NCBI RefSeq assembly: GCF_003002065.1
Contig: NZ_PVZG01000005.1
Span: 62,001-126,000, forward strand
Source: Pseudosporangium ferrugineum
GTDB taxonomy: Bacteria > Actinomycetota > Actinomycetes > Mycobacteriales > Micromonosporaceae
Direction: 5' to 3'
DNA: 64,000 bases
The notes beneath the pieces are model-generated. The model saw only the letters and a program-made list of their open reading frames with translations, ran no database searches and had not been told where the DNA came from. The first letter of the stretch is position 1; every line of letters begins with the position of its first letter. Shown here piece by piece: positions 56,734-64,000 of this stretch. The position numbers and the translations under genes are program-made.

Positions 56734-57651
56734 ATGGAACTCAACGAGAACGCCAGGATCGACACGAGCCAGATCGACGACCAGCGTTCCTCCGGCGGGG
56801 GCGGTGGCGGCGGCATCGGCGGCCTGCCCATCGGCGGAGGCGGCCTGACCGGCATCATCGTGACCGTGCTGATCGCACTGGTCGGCGGCTACTTCGGCAT
56901 CAACGGGCTGTCCGGGGGCGGCGGCGAGCCCCAGGCCGGCGACAACACGTCGCTGCAGCAGGAGTGCTCCCAGGCGGACGCGATCAAGCAGCTCGACTGC
57001 CGCAACGCGCTGTTCGTCAACTCGATCCAGGACTACTGGGCGGACGCGTACCCGCAGAACTTCGGCGACCCGTACAAGCCGGCCAAGACCGTGTTCTTCG
57101 CCAACCGGGTGCAGACCAAGTGCGGTGCGGCGGACTCCGGTGTGGGCCCGTTCTACTGCCCGGCCGACGACCTCGTCTACATCGACCTGACGTTCTACAA
57201 GCTGCTCGCCGACCAGCTCGGCGCGCCGGGCGAGTTCGCCCAGCCGTACGTGCTCGCGCACGAGTACGGCCACCACATCCAGGACATCTCCGGTACCGAG
57301 GCGGCGATGCGCCGCGAGCAGCAGCGCGACCCGAGCCAGGAGAACAAGCTGTCGGTCAAGCTCGAGCTGCAGGCGGACTGCTACGCGGGCGTGTGGGCCA
57401 AGAACGCGACCGGCACCGACGTCGGCGGCCAGAAGATCTTCAAGAGCATCACCGAGCAGGACATCCAGGAGGGGCTCGACACCGCCAGCAAGATCGGCGA
57501 CGACACCCTCCAGCAGCGCAGCGGCGGCTCGATCAACCCGGCCGAGTTCACCCACGGCACCAGCGCCCAGCGCCAGGAGTGGTTCAGCACCGGCTACAAG
57601 AGCGGCTCCCCGAAGAGCTGCGACACCTTCGCCGCCGGTGCGGTGTCCTGA
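56734..57651 (+). CDS. Neutral zinc metallopeptidase (YpfJ-like)
   Basis: 305 residues. A soluble Gly-rich N-terminus and a single membrane helix (about 45-65, GIIVTVLIALVGGYFGINGL) anchor the protein with the catalytic part outside. The peptidase domain shows FYCPADDLVYIDLTFY, the zinc motif LAHEYGHHIQDI near 175 and the distal LELQADCYAGVWAKNA with the third ligand Glu. It is a single-copy relative of the duplicated lipoprotein at 3813-5123. The ATG at 56734 has GGGAGGA 3 nt upstream. The upstream bases 56513-56733 are shared with the divergent ABC-F gene. Confidence 0.9.
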   Translation: MELNENARIDTSQIDDQRSSGGGGGGGIGGLPIGGGGLTGIIVTVLIALVGGYFGINGLSGGGGEPQAGDNTSLQQECSQADAIKQLDCRNALFVNSIQDYWADAYPQNFGDPYKPAKTVFFANRVQTKCGAADSGVGPFYCPADDLVYIDLTFYKLLADQLGAPGEFAQPYVLAHEYGHHIQDISGTEAAMRREQQRDPSQENKLSVKLELQADCYAGVWAKNATGTDVGGQKIFKSITEQDIQEGLDTASKIGDDTLQQRSGGSINPAEFTHGTSAQRQEWFSTGYKSGSPKSCDTFAAGAVS

Positions 57652-57660
57652 CCCGGCCGG

Positions 57661-57728
57661 GCAGGGAAGCGGCGGGAGCCGTGTCACCGAAGCCGCCGAC
57701 TCGCGGGACGGAGGGACACGGCCCCTGC
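57661..57728. terminator. Bidirectional terminator between convergent genes
   Basis: Two nested stems: GCAGGG (57661-57666) with CCCTGC (57723-57728) and GCCGTGTC (57678-57685) with GACACGGC (57715-57722). It lies between the peptidase stop and the stop of the nitric-oxide-reductase operon. Confidence 0.6.
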
Positions 57729-58019
57729 TCAGTCCGTGATCGTTCTCCGGTCGCGGAGAATGCGGCGTACGCCCAGGAGCGCGAGACCGAGTCCGCCGCC
57801 CGCGACGAGGAAACCGAGGAAGAGGAACAGGAAGATCGGGCTCATGCCGAGGGCCCTGTTCCCGGTACCGAGCAGCGAGCCGATGAGAAATCCGAAGAGC
57901 GGTGCCAGAACTGCTACCCCGCTGCCGAGGATGACCAGCCACACGCCCGGCGGGACCGGGGTCAGCTGGATCGGGCGGCCTTCCCCGGGGCCCGGGTCCA
58001 GGTCGGGGTCAGTGGTCAT
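57729..58019 (-). CDS. Small two-helix membrane protein of the NO-reductase operon
   Basis: 96 residues. A Pro/Asp-rich N-terminus (MTTDPDLDPGPGEG) leads into two membrane helices (about 27-47 and 60-80: LVILGSGVAVLAPLFGFLIG and IFLFLFLGFLVAGGGLGLAL) and a basic C-terminus. Family not recognised. The ATG at 58019 lies inside the end of the slipin gene (11-bp overlap), so it is translated with it and is the last gene of the operon. Confidence 0.75.
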   Translation of the reverse strand: MTTDPDLDPGPGEGRPIQLTPVPPGVWLVILGSGVAVLAPLFGFLIGSLLGTGNRALGMSPIFLFLFLGFLVAGGGLGLALLGVRRILRDRRTITD

Positions 58020-58824
58020 GGGGAGTCCTTTCCGCGGCCCGGATCACCGGTGAGGTGCCGTTGATGCCGGGCGCGGCTGTGCCGCGGACGGCGTCGAGGA
58101 AGGGGCCGATGATGTCGATGGGCAGGGGAAAGACCACGGTGGAGTTGTGGTCGGCGCCGAGTTCGAGCAGGGTCTGCAGGTAACGGAGCTGGAGGCTGGC
58201 CGGGCTCTCGCTGAGGGTCTTCGCCGCGTCGCGCAACTCCGCCGAGGCCTGCAGCTCACCACGAGCGTTGATCACCTTCGCCCGCCGCTCCCGCTCGGCC
58301 TCGGCCTCGCGGGCCATCGCCCGTTGCATCGCCTCGGGGATCTCGACATCCTTGATCTCCACGACCTCGACCTCGACGCCCCATGGTTGCGTCATGGCGG
58401 CGATCGACTTCGCGAGGTCCTCGTTCAGGTCGGCGCGGTGGGCGAGCAGCGTGTCGAGGTCCGCGCGGCCGACGACGGACCGGAGCGTGGTCTGGGCGAT
58501 CTGGGACGTGGCGACCGCGTGGTTCTCCACCGACATCACGGACTTCACCGGGTCGGTCACGCGGAACAGCACGACGGCGTTGACCCGGGCCGGCACGTTG
58601 TCGCGGGTGATCACCTCCTGCGGCGGGATGGTCAGGGTGACGACCCGCAGGTCCACCCGGATGAGTTTGTCGACGCCGGGCAGCAGCAGCCGGACGCCGG
58701 GTCCCAGCGGCTCCCGCAACCGCCCCAGCCGGAACGCCACGCCTCGCTCGTACTCCTTGAGCACCCGCATCGACGCGACGGCCACGACGAGCAGCAGCAG
58801 GGCGACGGTGATCGCGGCGATCAC
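58009..58824 (-). CDS. SPFH/stomatin-like protein (slipin)
   Basis: 271 residues. One N-terminal membrane helix (2-22), then the SPFH domain: LKEYERGVAFRLGRLREPLGPGVRLLLPGVDKLI, IPPQEVITRDNVPARVNAVV and the oligomerisation region LDTLLAHRADLNEDLAKSI. A charged coiled-coil helix follows (AREAEAERERRAKVINARGE). Slipins form membrane scaffolds. The GTG at 58824 overlaps the preceding gene (GTGA) and the stop overlaps the next. Membership in a nitric-oxide-reductase operon suggests it organises the oxidase or protects membrane lipids. Confidence 0.9.
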   Translation of the reverse strand: MIAAITVALLLLVVAVASMRVLKEYERGVAFRLGRLREPLGPGVRLLLPGVDKLIRVDLRVVTLTIPPQEVITRDNVPARVNAVVLFRVTDPVKSVMSVENHAVATSQIAQTTLRSVVGRADLDTLLAHRADLNEDLAKSIAAMTQPWGVEVEVVEIKDVEIPEAMQRAMAREAEAERERRAKVINARGELQASAELRDAAKTLSESPASLQLRYLQTLLELGADHNSTVVFPLPIDIIGPFLDAVRGTAAPGINGTSPVIRAAERTPHDH

Positions 58825-59483
58825 CTTGCCGCCTCCGGCCCCGGCCCGCGCCGGTCGGACCCGTAGCTCGAACGCCGCCGCGTCAGCTCCGAAGCGGCGG
58901 CCTCACGCTCGGCGACGGCATCGTCGAGTGAGCGGTGGACCACACCCTCCGGGATGAACACCGGAGTGCGGCGCAGATGTGACCAGAGCGGCAGGCTCAG
59001 CAGCAGCGCCGCGATCACCGCCACGCAGAGGACCAGCAGCGAGTCGGAGCCGGGCCCGGTGAGAGCGGTGCCGACCGGCCACACCAGTCCGAACGCCACC
59101 ACGGTGCAGGCGAGACCGCGGTAGAAGCGCGCCGACTCGGAAGCCGGCCACGAGTCGACCGCCCGCTGGACCTCGCGGCCGGACGGGGAGGTCGTGCAGG
59201 TGTCCCTGACCGGGCAGGCGTTGCATACGGACGGGGTGGCGCGGTAGCGCATCACCCGGTTCTGCGCGTCGAAGGACCGGGGCCAGAGCCACTGGTCCTG
59301 CGGGCACTGCCACGCGTCATGGTCGGAGTGGTAGACGAAGCCGCCGGACAGACCACCCTCGGAGACGGCCGCCGCGCGGCGCGCCAGCCCGTCGATCACA
59401 TACGCGAGTCCCACGAGCGTCAGGCAGTACGCCGCCGCCAGCCACACCTCCGCCGCCACCGCGGAGGCCGAGAAGTGGATCAC
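58821..59483 (-). CDS. Membrane protein with Cys4 zinc-ribbon-like insert
   Basis: 220 residues. One helix at the N-terminus (about 8-30) and two near 120-165. Between them sits a soluble loop with four cysteines: WQCPQDQWLWPRSF, then VMRYRATPSVCNACPVRDTCTTSPSGREVQRA, read here as SVCNACPVRDTC. The C-x27-C-x2-C-x5-C pattern and the flanking residues strongly recall the zinc-ribbon segment of IS1182-type transposases, yet no transposase catalytic domain is present. The GTG at 59483 overlaps the NO reductase stop (59480) and its own stop overlaps the slipin start. Confidence 0.8.
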   Translation of the reverse strand: MIHFSASAVAAEVWLAAAYCLTLVGLAYVIDGLARRAAAVSEGGLSGGFVYHSDHDAWQCPQDQWLWPRSFDAQNRVMRYRATPSVCNACPVRDTCTTSPSGREVQRAVDSWPASESARFYRGLACTVVAFGLVWPVGTALTGPGSDSLLVLCVAVIAALLLSLPLWSHLRRTPVFIPEGVVHRSLDDAVAEREAAASELTRRRSSYGSDRRGPGPEAAR

Positions 59484-61909
59484 CGGCCTTCCCCCTCCTC
59501 GCGGCGGTCGGAGGTGTAGCGGCTCCGCGCCGCGGGAGTCTCGCCCGTCGCGGGTGACGTGCCGGCCATCACCGGAAGGCCCGTACGGTCCTGGGCCGCC
59601 TCGGCGGTCTCCTCGACGTAGAGCGTCTCCGCGGGCAACTCGGTCGCCGTCGGCTTGATGCCGTGCCGGATGCCGAGATAGGCGATCCACAGGAACGGCA
59701 GCACACCGCCGATGATCAGGATGAGGTCGCCCGGCATGCGCATCCACTCGAGCAGGGCGTTGCCGGGCTCCGTGAGGTAGTTCAGGGTGCGGGCCTCGAA
59801 GTATCCGTCGTTGACCGAATGCCACAGCTGCAGGATGCCCAGCGGGAGCAGGGTCACGAACACCATCCAGGCCAGGCCGATGTTCAGCGACCAGAAGGAG
59901 AGCTTCGCCAGCTTGTCCGGCCACTTCGCCGCCGGGACTATGTACCGCAGCGCGAAGAGCGCCAGACCGACCGCGAGCATGCCGTAGACGCCCATCATGG
60001 CGCCGTGTGCGTGGTTGGCGGTCAGCGCCGTGCCGATCTGGTAGTAGGACACGATCGGCAGGTTGATCAGGAAGCCGAAGACGCCGGCGCCGACGAAGTT
60101 CCAGAAGCCCACAGCCACCAGGAACATCACCGCCCAGCGATGCGGGAACGGCGCGCTGCTGCGGGTCTGCTGCCGGGCACCCAGTTGCAGGAACGTCCAC
60201 GCCTCAACGGTCAGGAACGTCAGCGGGATCACCTCCAGGGCGGAGAAGAACGCGCCGAGCGCCATGTGCTCCACCGGCGTGCCGGAGAAGTACAGGTGGT
60301 GCATGGTTCCGATCACGCCGCCCGCGGAGTAGAGGATCACGTCGAGGAAGATGAGGTGGATGGCGATCCGTCGCCGCACCACGCCCAGCATCACGAAGAT
60401 GTAGGCCACCATCACCGTGGTGAACAACTCCAGGAAGTCCTCCACCCAGAGGTGGACGACCCAGAACCGCCAGAATTCCGCGACGGTCAGGTGGCTACCG
60501 GTCGACGCCAGCATGCCGACCGCGTAGAACGCCGGGATCGCCAGGCCGGAGTACAGGAACAACCACGGCATGTTGAGCTTGTGCTCGGTTCGCAACCGCG
60601 AGCGGATGCCGCGATAGATGATCGCGATCCACAGGAAGAGTCCGACCACCAGCAGGGCCTGCCAGAATTTCGGCAGGTCGAGATACTCCCACTGCTGGTC
60701 GAAGAAGATCGACCCCTTCGCCCAGCCGGCGCCGAAGGTGCTGATCGCCTCGCCGCTGAGCGAACCGACGACCACGACCACCAGCGCGCCGAGCAGCCCC
60801 CAGGCCAGCCAGTGCTGCCGGCGAGGCTCCCGCCCGGCGATGATCGGCGTCAGGAAGATGCCGGCCGCGAGGAAGGCCGCCGCCGTCCAGAACAGCGACA
60901 GCTGCACGTGCCAGGTGCGCGCCAGGTTGAACGGCAACACCCGCGCCAGGTCGATGCCGAAGAAAGTGCTCAGGTCCGCGCGATAGTGCTCGATGGCGCC
61001 ACCGAGCAACGCCTGGACCAGGAACAGGGCGGCCACGACGAAGAAGAACCACGCGGTCACCTTCTGCGCCTTGGTGATGCGCACCTCGCCGGGCTGGCGG
61101 AACGCCAGGGCCGGCTGCTCGGACGCATGCCAGCCGATCGTGCGGCTCCACCGCCCGTACAGCGCGAACAGCGCACCCAGGCCGACCAGCAGAGCGGTCA
61201 GCGACAGGCCCGACCAGACCACGATGTCGGCGGTCGGGGTGTTGTCGACCCGAGGCTCCGGCGGCCAGTTGTTGGTATAGGAATAGTCGTGCCCGGGACG
61301 TTCCGCGGCGCTCGCCCACGCCGTCCACGAGAAGAACGCGGTCAGTTCGCGGATCTCCCGGGGATCGGTGATCACCTGCGGAATCAGCCCGAACTTGGTG
61401 CTGTCGGTGCCGAAGAACGTGGCATAGTGCCGGGTCGCGTCCTCGAACGCCGACACCTGCTCGGCGGTGAACACCAGGTCGCCCGTGGCCGCGTCGTAAC
61501 GATTCTCACGGAGCATCCGCTTGGCGGCCTCGGAAGGCTCCTGCTGCCCCGAGCCGGCCAGCTGACCCTTGATGTGGTCGGCCGAGATACGCAGATACTC
61601 AGCGGTGTAGTCCGGCCCGAGGTAGCCGCCGTGCCCCATCACGGAGCCGTACTGCTGCAACCCCCGGCGCAGGAAGGTCTGCTGCCCGGCCGTCACATCC
61701 GCCCCGGTATACAGCACCTGGCCGCCGGGACCGACCACCCTTTGCGGCAGCGGCATCGAATCGGTGTAGGTCCGCAGGGCCAACATGCCCATGACGAAGA
61801 ACCCGAAGACCATCACCAGGGCGACGCCTTGCACCCATCCCTTGGAGAGCTTCAGCTCCGCCCGCTCGGAGTCCTGCCGCACCTGATCAGACAACTCTCG
61901 GCCTTCCAT
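59480..61909 (-). CDS. norZ: Quinol-dependent nitric oxide reductase (qNOR, NorZ-type)
   Basis: 809 residues from the ATG at 61909; a GTG at 61933 is an alternative. The N-terminal extension (about 60-240) is the cytochrome-c-like fold of qNOR. It reads LYTGADVTAGQQTFLRRGLQQYGSVMGHGGYLGPDYTAEY in part, shown here as QQTFLRRGLQQYGSVMGHGG. The 12-helix core carries haem and non-haem iron ligands in LARTWHVQLSLFW, FWVVHLWVEDFLELF, IGTMHHLYFSG and LTANHAHGAMMG. It reduces NO to N2O with electrons from menaquinol in the cell membrane, chiefly as detoxification. It leads an operon with a Cys4 membrane protein, a slipin and a small membrane protein. Confidence 0.95.
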   Translation of the reverse strand: MEGRELSDQVRQDSERAELKLSKGWVQGVALVMVFGFFVMGMLALRTYTDSMPLPQRVVGPGGQVLYTGADVTAGQQTFLRRGLQQYGSVMGHGGYLGPDYTAEYLRISADHIKGQLAGSGQQEPSEAAKRMLRENRYDAATGDLVFTAEQVSAFEDATRHYATFFGTDSTKFGLIPQVITDPREIRELTAFFSWTAWASAAERPGHDYSYTNNWPPEPRVDNTPTADIVVWSGLSLTALLVGLGALFALYGRWSRTIGWHASEQPALAFRQPGEVRITKAQKVTAWFFFVVAALFLVQALLGGAIEHYRADLSTFFGIDLARVLPFNLARTWHVQLSLFWTAAAFLAAGIFLTPIIAGREPRRQHWLAWGLLGALVVVVVGSLSGEAISTFGAGWAKGSIFFDQQWEYLDLPKFWQALLVVGLFLWIAIIYRGIRSRLRTEHKLNMPWLFLYSGLAIPAFYAVGMLASTGSHLTVAEFWRFWVVHLWVEDFLELFTTVMVAYIFVMLGVVRRRIAIHLIFLDVILYSAGGVIGTMHHLYFSGTPVEHMALGAFFSALEVIPLTFLTVEAWTFLQLGARQQTRSSAPFPHRWAVMFLVAVGFWNFVGAGVFGFLINLPIVSYYQIGTALTANHAHGAMMGVYGMLAVGLALFALRYIVPAAKWPDKLAKLSFWSLNIGLAWMVFVTLLPLGILQLWHSVNDGYFEARTLNYLTEPGNALLEWMRMPGDLILIIGGVLPFLWIAYLGIRHGIKPTATELPAETLYVEETAEAAQDRTGLPVMAGTSPATGETPAARSRYTSDRREEGEGR

Positions 61910-61993
61910 CCCGCTGAGATGACACTCGACCACGCCGAGTAGCCGGAGTGTGTCTTTCGCAGCACGCCTGCCGCTCCGGAATGGGCAAAGTGC

Positions 61994-62013
61994 ACCTTTT
62001 CGAGGTAAAAGGT
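61994..62013. promoter_or_regulatory. Inverted-repeat operator upstream of the NO reductase
   Basis: ACCTTTTCGAGGTAAAAGGT: a perfect 7-bp inverted repeat with a 6-nt spacer, about 85 bp before the qNOR start. On the minus strand TTGACC (62011-62016 complement) overlaps it and could be the -35 box. An NO- or redox-sensing repressor is a natural candidate. Confidence 0.5.
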
Positions 62014-62221
62014 CAATTTCTTACGCCTCGGCGAGAGCCCCGGCTGATTGCGGCGCGTTGCCGGCCACCTCCGGAAATCCGTTGCCCGGTCGTGGCGGCC
62101 CGCCCCACCATGACCGGGTGACCGCACCGATCCCGCCGAAGCAGACCGCCGCCGCCGCTCCCGTTCCGGGCCGGCGACAGCAGCGTGTGCCCGGCGGCCC
62201 GGCGGTCCCCGTACCCGGGTC

Positions 62222-62815
62222 ATGACGGGCGCGTTCCTGGCCGGCGTGGTCGCCGGCTACGGCGTCGCCGTGCCCGTCGGCGCGATCGCCGTCCTGATCG
62301 CGGGCCTCACGGCCCGTACGTCGCTGCGGGTCGGCGCCGCCGCGGGCCTCGGGGCGGCCACCGCCGACGGGGTGTACGCCCTGATCGCGGTCCTCGGCGG
62401 CGCCGCACTGGCCGGCGCCATCGCCCCGGTCGCCGCTCCCCTGCGCTGGGCCGCCGCCGCGGTCCTGCTGCTCCTGGCGGCCCACACCGCGTGGTCGGCC
62501 CTCGCCCGGCCCGCCACCGTACGCGACACCGACCGCACCACCCCGGCGGCGGCGTACCTCGGCATCCTGGGCCTCACCCTGCTCAACCCGGCGACGGTGG
62601 TCTACTTCGCGGCCCTCGTGCTCGGGCGCGGCGGGGAGGGCGGCGGCGGCTGGTTCGTCCTCGGTGCGTTCCTCGCGTCGGCGAGCTGGCAACTGCTGAT
62701 CGCCGGAAGCGGCTCGCTGGTCGGCCGCTTCCTGACCGGCGAGCGCGCCCGCCTGATCACCGCCCTGGTCTCGAGCGCCGTCATCGCCGCCCTGGCGGTC
62801 GCGCTCGTGGCGTGA
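62222..62815 (+). CDS. LysE-family amino-acid exporter
   Basis: 197 residues with about six hydrophobic helices. The N-terminal GVVAGYGVAVPVGAIAVLIAGLTARTSLRVGAAAGLGAATADGVYALI matches the LysE family start, cited here as GYGVAVPVGAIAVL and GLGAATADGVYAL. LTLLNPATVVYFAAL in the middle is the second conserved region. It likely exports an amino acid or a similar small compound. The ATG at 62222 is the first in frame; the gene is alone between divergent and convergent neighbours. Confidence 0.85.
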   Translation: MTGAFLAGVVAGYGVAVPVGAIAVLIAGLTARTSLRVGAAAGLGAATADGVYALIAVLGGAALAGAIAPVAAPLRWAAAAVLLLLAAHTAWSALARPATVRDTDRTTPAAAYLGILGLTLLNPATVVYFAALVLGRGGEGGGGWFVLGAFLASASWQLLIAGSGSLVGRFLTGERARLITALVSSAVIAALAVALVA

Positions 62816-62880
62816 AAGCTCCCGACGGCTGAGATCTCCCGTTTCCGCGAGAGCTTCCCGCGAAGGCTCCGAGCTGCGAC

Positions 62881-62903
62881 CGCCCGCGGCGGCAGGGCGG
62901 GCG
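62881..62903. terminator. Hairpin between convergent genes
   Basis: CGCCCGC at 62881-62887 and GCGGGCG at 62897-62903 form a 7-bp stem with a 9-nt loop, touching the stop codon of the histidine phosphatase gene. Confidence 0.5.
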
Positions 62904-63593
62904 TCAGGCGTCGAGGTGGTCGACGAGGTTGTAGCCGTCCAGGACCAGCCGGCCGGACGAGCCGTCGAAGCGGGTGATCGACGCGTTGCGGACCGGGCCC
63001 GCGCCGGCCGCCGCCTCCACCCCGTCCCAGTCCAGCTCCTCGATGACCGCCCGCATCATCAGCACCACCGAGTCGTGCGCGACCACGAGCACCCGCCGGC
63101 CGGCGTGGTCGCGCCCGAGGTCGGCGAGGAACGTGGTCAGGCGGGCGGCGATGTCCTCGAAAGCCTCGCCGTTCGGCGGCCGGTACCCGTACTCCCCCGC
63201 GGCGGCCAGGCGGCCGGGCTCGTCCGGGAACCGCTGCTCGATCGCCGCGCGGGTCAGCATCTCCAGGTCGCCGAGGAGCCGGTCGACCAGGCGGTCGTCG
63301 GTGCGCGGCGCGGGCAGCTCGCGCCCCGACGCCGCCGCGGCGATCCGCCAGGTCTCGCGGGCACGCAGATACGGCGAGGTGATCACCACCTCCGGCAGGC
63401 GTCCCCCGGGCAGCCCGGCCAGCCACCGGCCGACCGCGCGGGCCTGCCCGGCGCCGACCTCGGTCAGCGCGACGTCGGCGTCCCGGCCGGTCAGCCCGGA
63501 CTCGAGCAGGCCGGCCGCATCGGCCTCCGGAAAGGCCACGTTCGAGGCACTCTGGCCGTGACGGATCAGCACGAGTTCGGCGACGGCACCCAC
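62904..63593 (-). CDS. Histidine phosphatase family protein
   Basis: 229 residues, phosphoglycerate-mutase-like fold. The N-terminal LVLIRHGQSASN contains the phospho-accepting His in RHG, and the second catalytic His is in VLVVAHDSVVLMM near residue 172. VVITSPYLRARETWRIAA holds the conserved Arg. The insert LEMLTRAAIEQRFPDEPGR is typical of broad phosphatases rather than mutases. Substrate unknown. GTG start at 63593. It lies 33 bp after the release-factor gene on the same strand. Confidence 0.88.
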   Translation of the reverse strand: MGAVAELVLIRHGQSASNVAFPEADAAGLLESGLTGRDADVALTEVGAGQARAVGRWLAGLPGGRLPEVVITSPYLRARETWRIAAAASGRELPAPRTDDRLVDRLLGDLEMLTRAAIEQRFPDEPGRLAAAGEYGYRPPNGEAFEDIAARLTTFLADLGRDHAGRRVLVVAHDSVVLMMRAVIEELDWDGVEAAAGAGPVRNASITRFDGSSGRLVLDGYNLVDHLDA

Positions 63594-63626
63594 AAAATCA
63601 ACCCTATCCGGTACGCCGGGAAGCGC

Positions 63627-64000
63627 TCACGGGTCGCGAACGAGGATCCGGACCGCGCGGGCAAGGGCCACCGCGTCCTCGAGAACCGCCCGGCGCGGCT
63701 CCGGCACGTCGAGGAAACGCTCGTGGCGCAGCGGCAGGAGCGCCGCCAGGTGCGGGGCGGCGAGGACCGTGTCCACCGCCGTACGGTCGCCGCCGGTGAC
63801 CAGCGTCGTGAGCGTGGCCACATGCGGCAGCAGGATCCGCCCGGCGATGGCACCGGCGTCGGCGGCGGCGGCCTTCGCCTGGTTGTCCCGCCGGCGGGCG
63901 AACCGCTGCTGGGACCAGCCTCCGGCGGCCGTACGGCCCTGCACGTAGTGGGTGTCGACCTTGGAGGCGACGAGCGTCGCGCCCTCGGCCACCCCGGCCG
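63627..64000 (-). CDS. acVLRF1-type peptidyl-tRNA hydrolase, C-terminal fragment
   Basis: Only the last 124 or so residues lie in the window; the start is beyond base 64000. The segment THYVQGRTAAGGWSQQRFAR followed by RRDNQA is the hallmark of the Vms1-like/eRF1-type release factor family (VLRF1), where GGWSQQRFARRR takes the place of the eRF1 GGQ loop and cleaves peptidyl-tRNA on stalled ribosomes. The rest is a regular alpha/beta end. The family acts in ribosome rescue in the cytoplasm. Confidence 0.8.
   Translation of the reverse strand, partial: AGVAEGATLVASKVDTHYVQGRTAAGGWSQQRFARRRDNQAKAAAADAGAIAGRILLPHVATLTTLVTGGDRTAVDTVLAAPHLAALLPLRHERFLDVPEPRRAVLEDAVALARAVRILVRDP

Noticed and set aside
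58821..59483. Insertion sequence remnant
   Set aside because: The Cys4 loop looks transposase-like, but the gene has membrane helices, operon overlaps at both ends and no terminal repeats, so it is a working gene rather than a remnant.

Overview
The window is a chromosomal stretch of a very GC-rich actinomycete. Frequent GTG starts, many ATGA/GTGA gene overlaps, TAT and lipoprotein signals, and a gene set that includes a TIGR04222-type membrane protein, an acVLRF1-type release factor and a DUF2630 protein suggest the Micromonosporaceae (Actinoplanes-like). The genus is an inference from overall character, not from a marker gene. I see no rRNA, tRNA, CRISPR array, phage or intact insertion sequence. 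Both ends cut genes: a serine hydrolase on the left and an acVLRF1-like release factor on the right.

Region 1 (1-16 kb): the tail of a D,D-carboxypeptidase-type hydrolase, a 14-bp minisatellite, two divergent orphan histidine kinases, and a lipoprotein zinc peptidase whose second half is a degenerate copy of the first. Then comes a four-gene, tightly coupled, minus-strand operon of exported proteins (12668 down to 5193): a two-domain small laccase, a 1307-residue ThuA/discoidin/glucose-sorbosone dehydrogenase/PKD/DUF1080 protein, a cupredoxin with Ig-like repeats, and a beta-solenoid protein. This looks like an extracellular sugar-oxidation and copper electron-transfer system. A hybrid PAS kinase follows.

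Region 2 (16-30 kb): an anti-sigma kinase/STAS pair behind a stress-sigma-like promoter, NhaA, a MoxR-DUF58-VWA operon, two bacterial PH-domain membrane proteins (one with a long heptad-repeat tail), an FlK-like thioesterase, a MerR regulator with an unusual Thr/Pro-rich linker, a PfkB sugar kinase, a SodC-like lipoprotein and an aminopeptidase P.

Region 3 (30-51 kb): repeat-rich noncoding DNA, a DUF6174-like lipoprotein, a large pullulanase, aconitase (acnA) and, 6.5 kb away, an AcnR-type TetR regulator. Next to acnR lies a three-gene operon: a TIGR04222 membrane protein with a Cys/Gly/Ser tail, a DUF692 multinuclear iron oxidase and a small partner, which resembles a peptide-modification system. 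Then come a HEAT-repeat protein, an SDR, a stand-alone MurF with a VanX-like D-Ala-D-Ala dipeptidase upstream, and a Mug-type glycosylase.

Region 4 (51-64 kb): minisatellites, an ABC exporter, an enoyl-CoA hydratase/small HTH pair, an ABC-F ATPase with a probable attenuator leader, a second zinc peptidase, and a four-gene operon of quinol-type nitric oxide reductase, a Cys4 membrane protein, a slipin and a small membrane protein behind an inverted-repeat operator. A LysE exporter, a histidine phosphatase and the acVLRF1 fragment end the window. Many solitary genes have a TANNNT-like -10 box exactly 6-7 nt before the start codon, indicating leaderless transcription.
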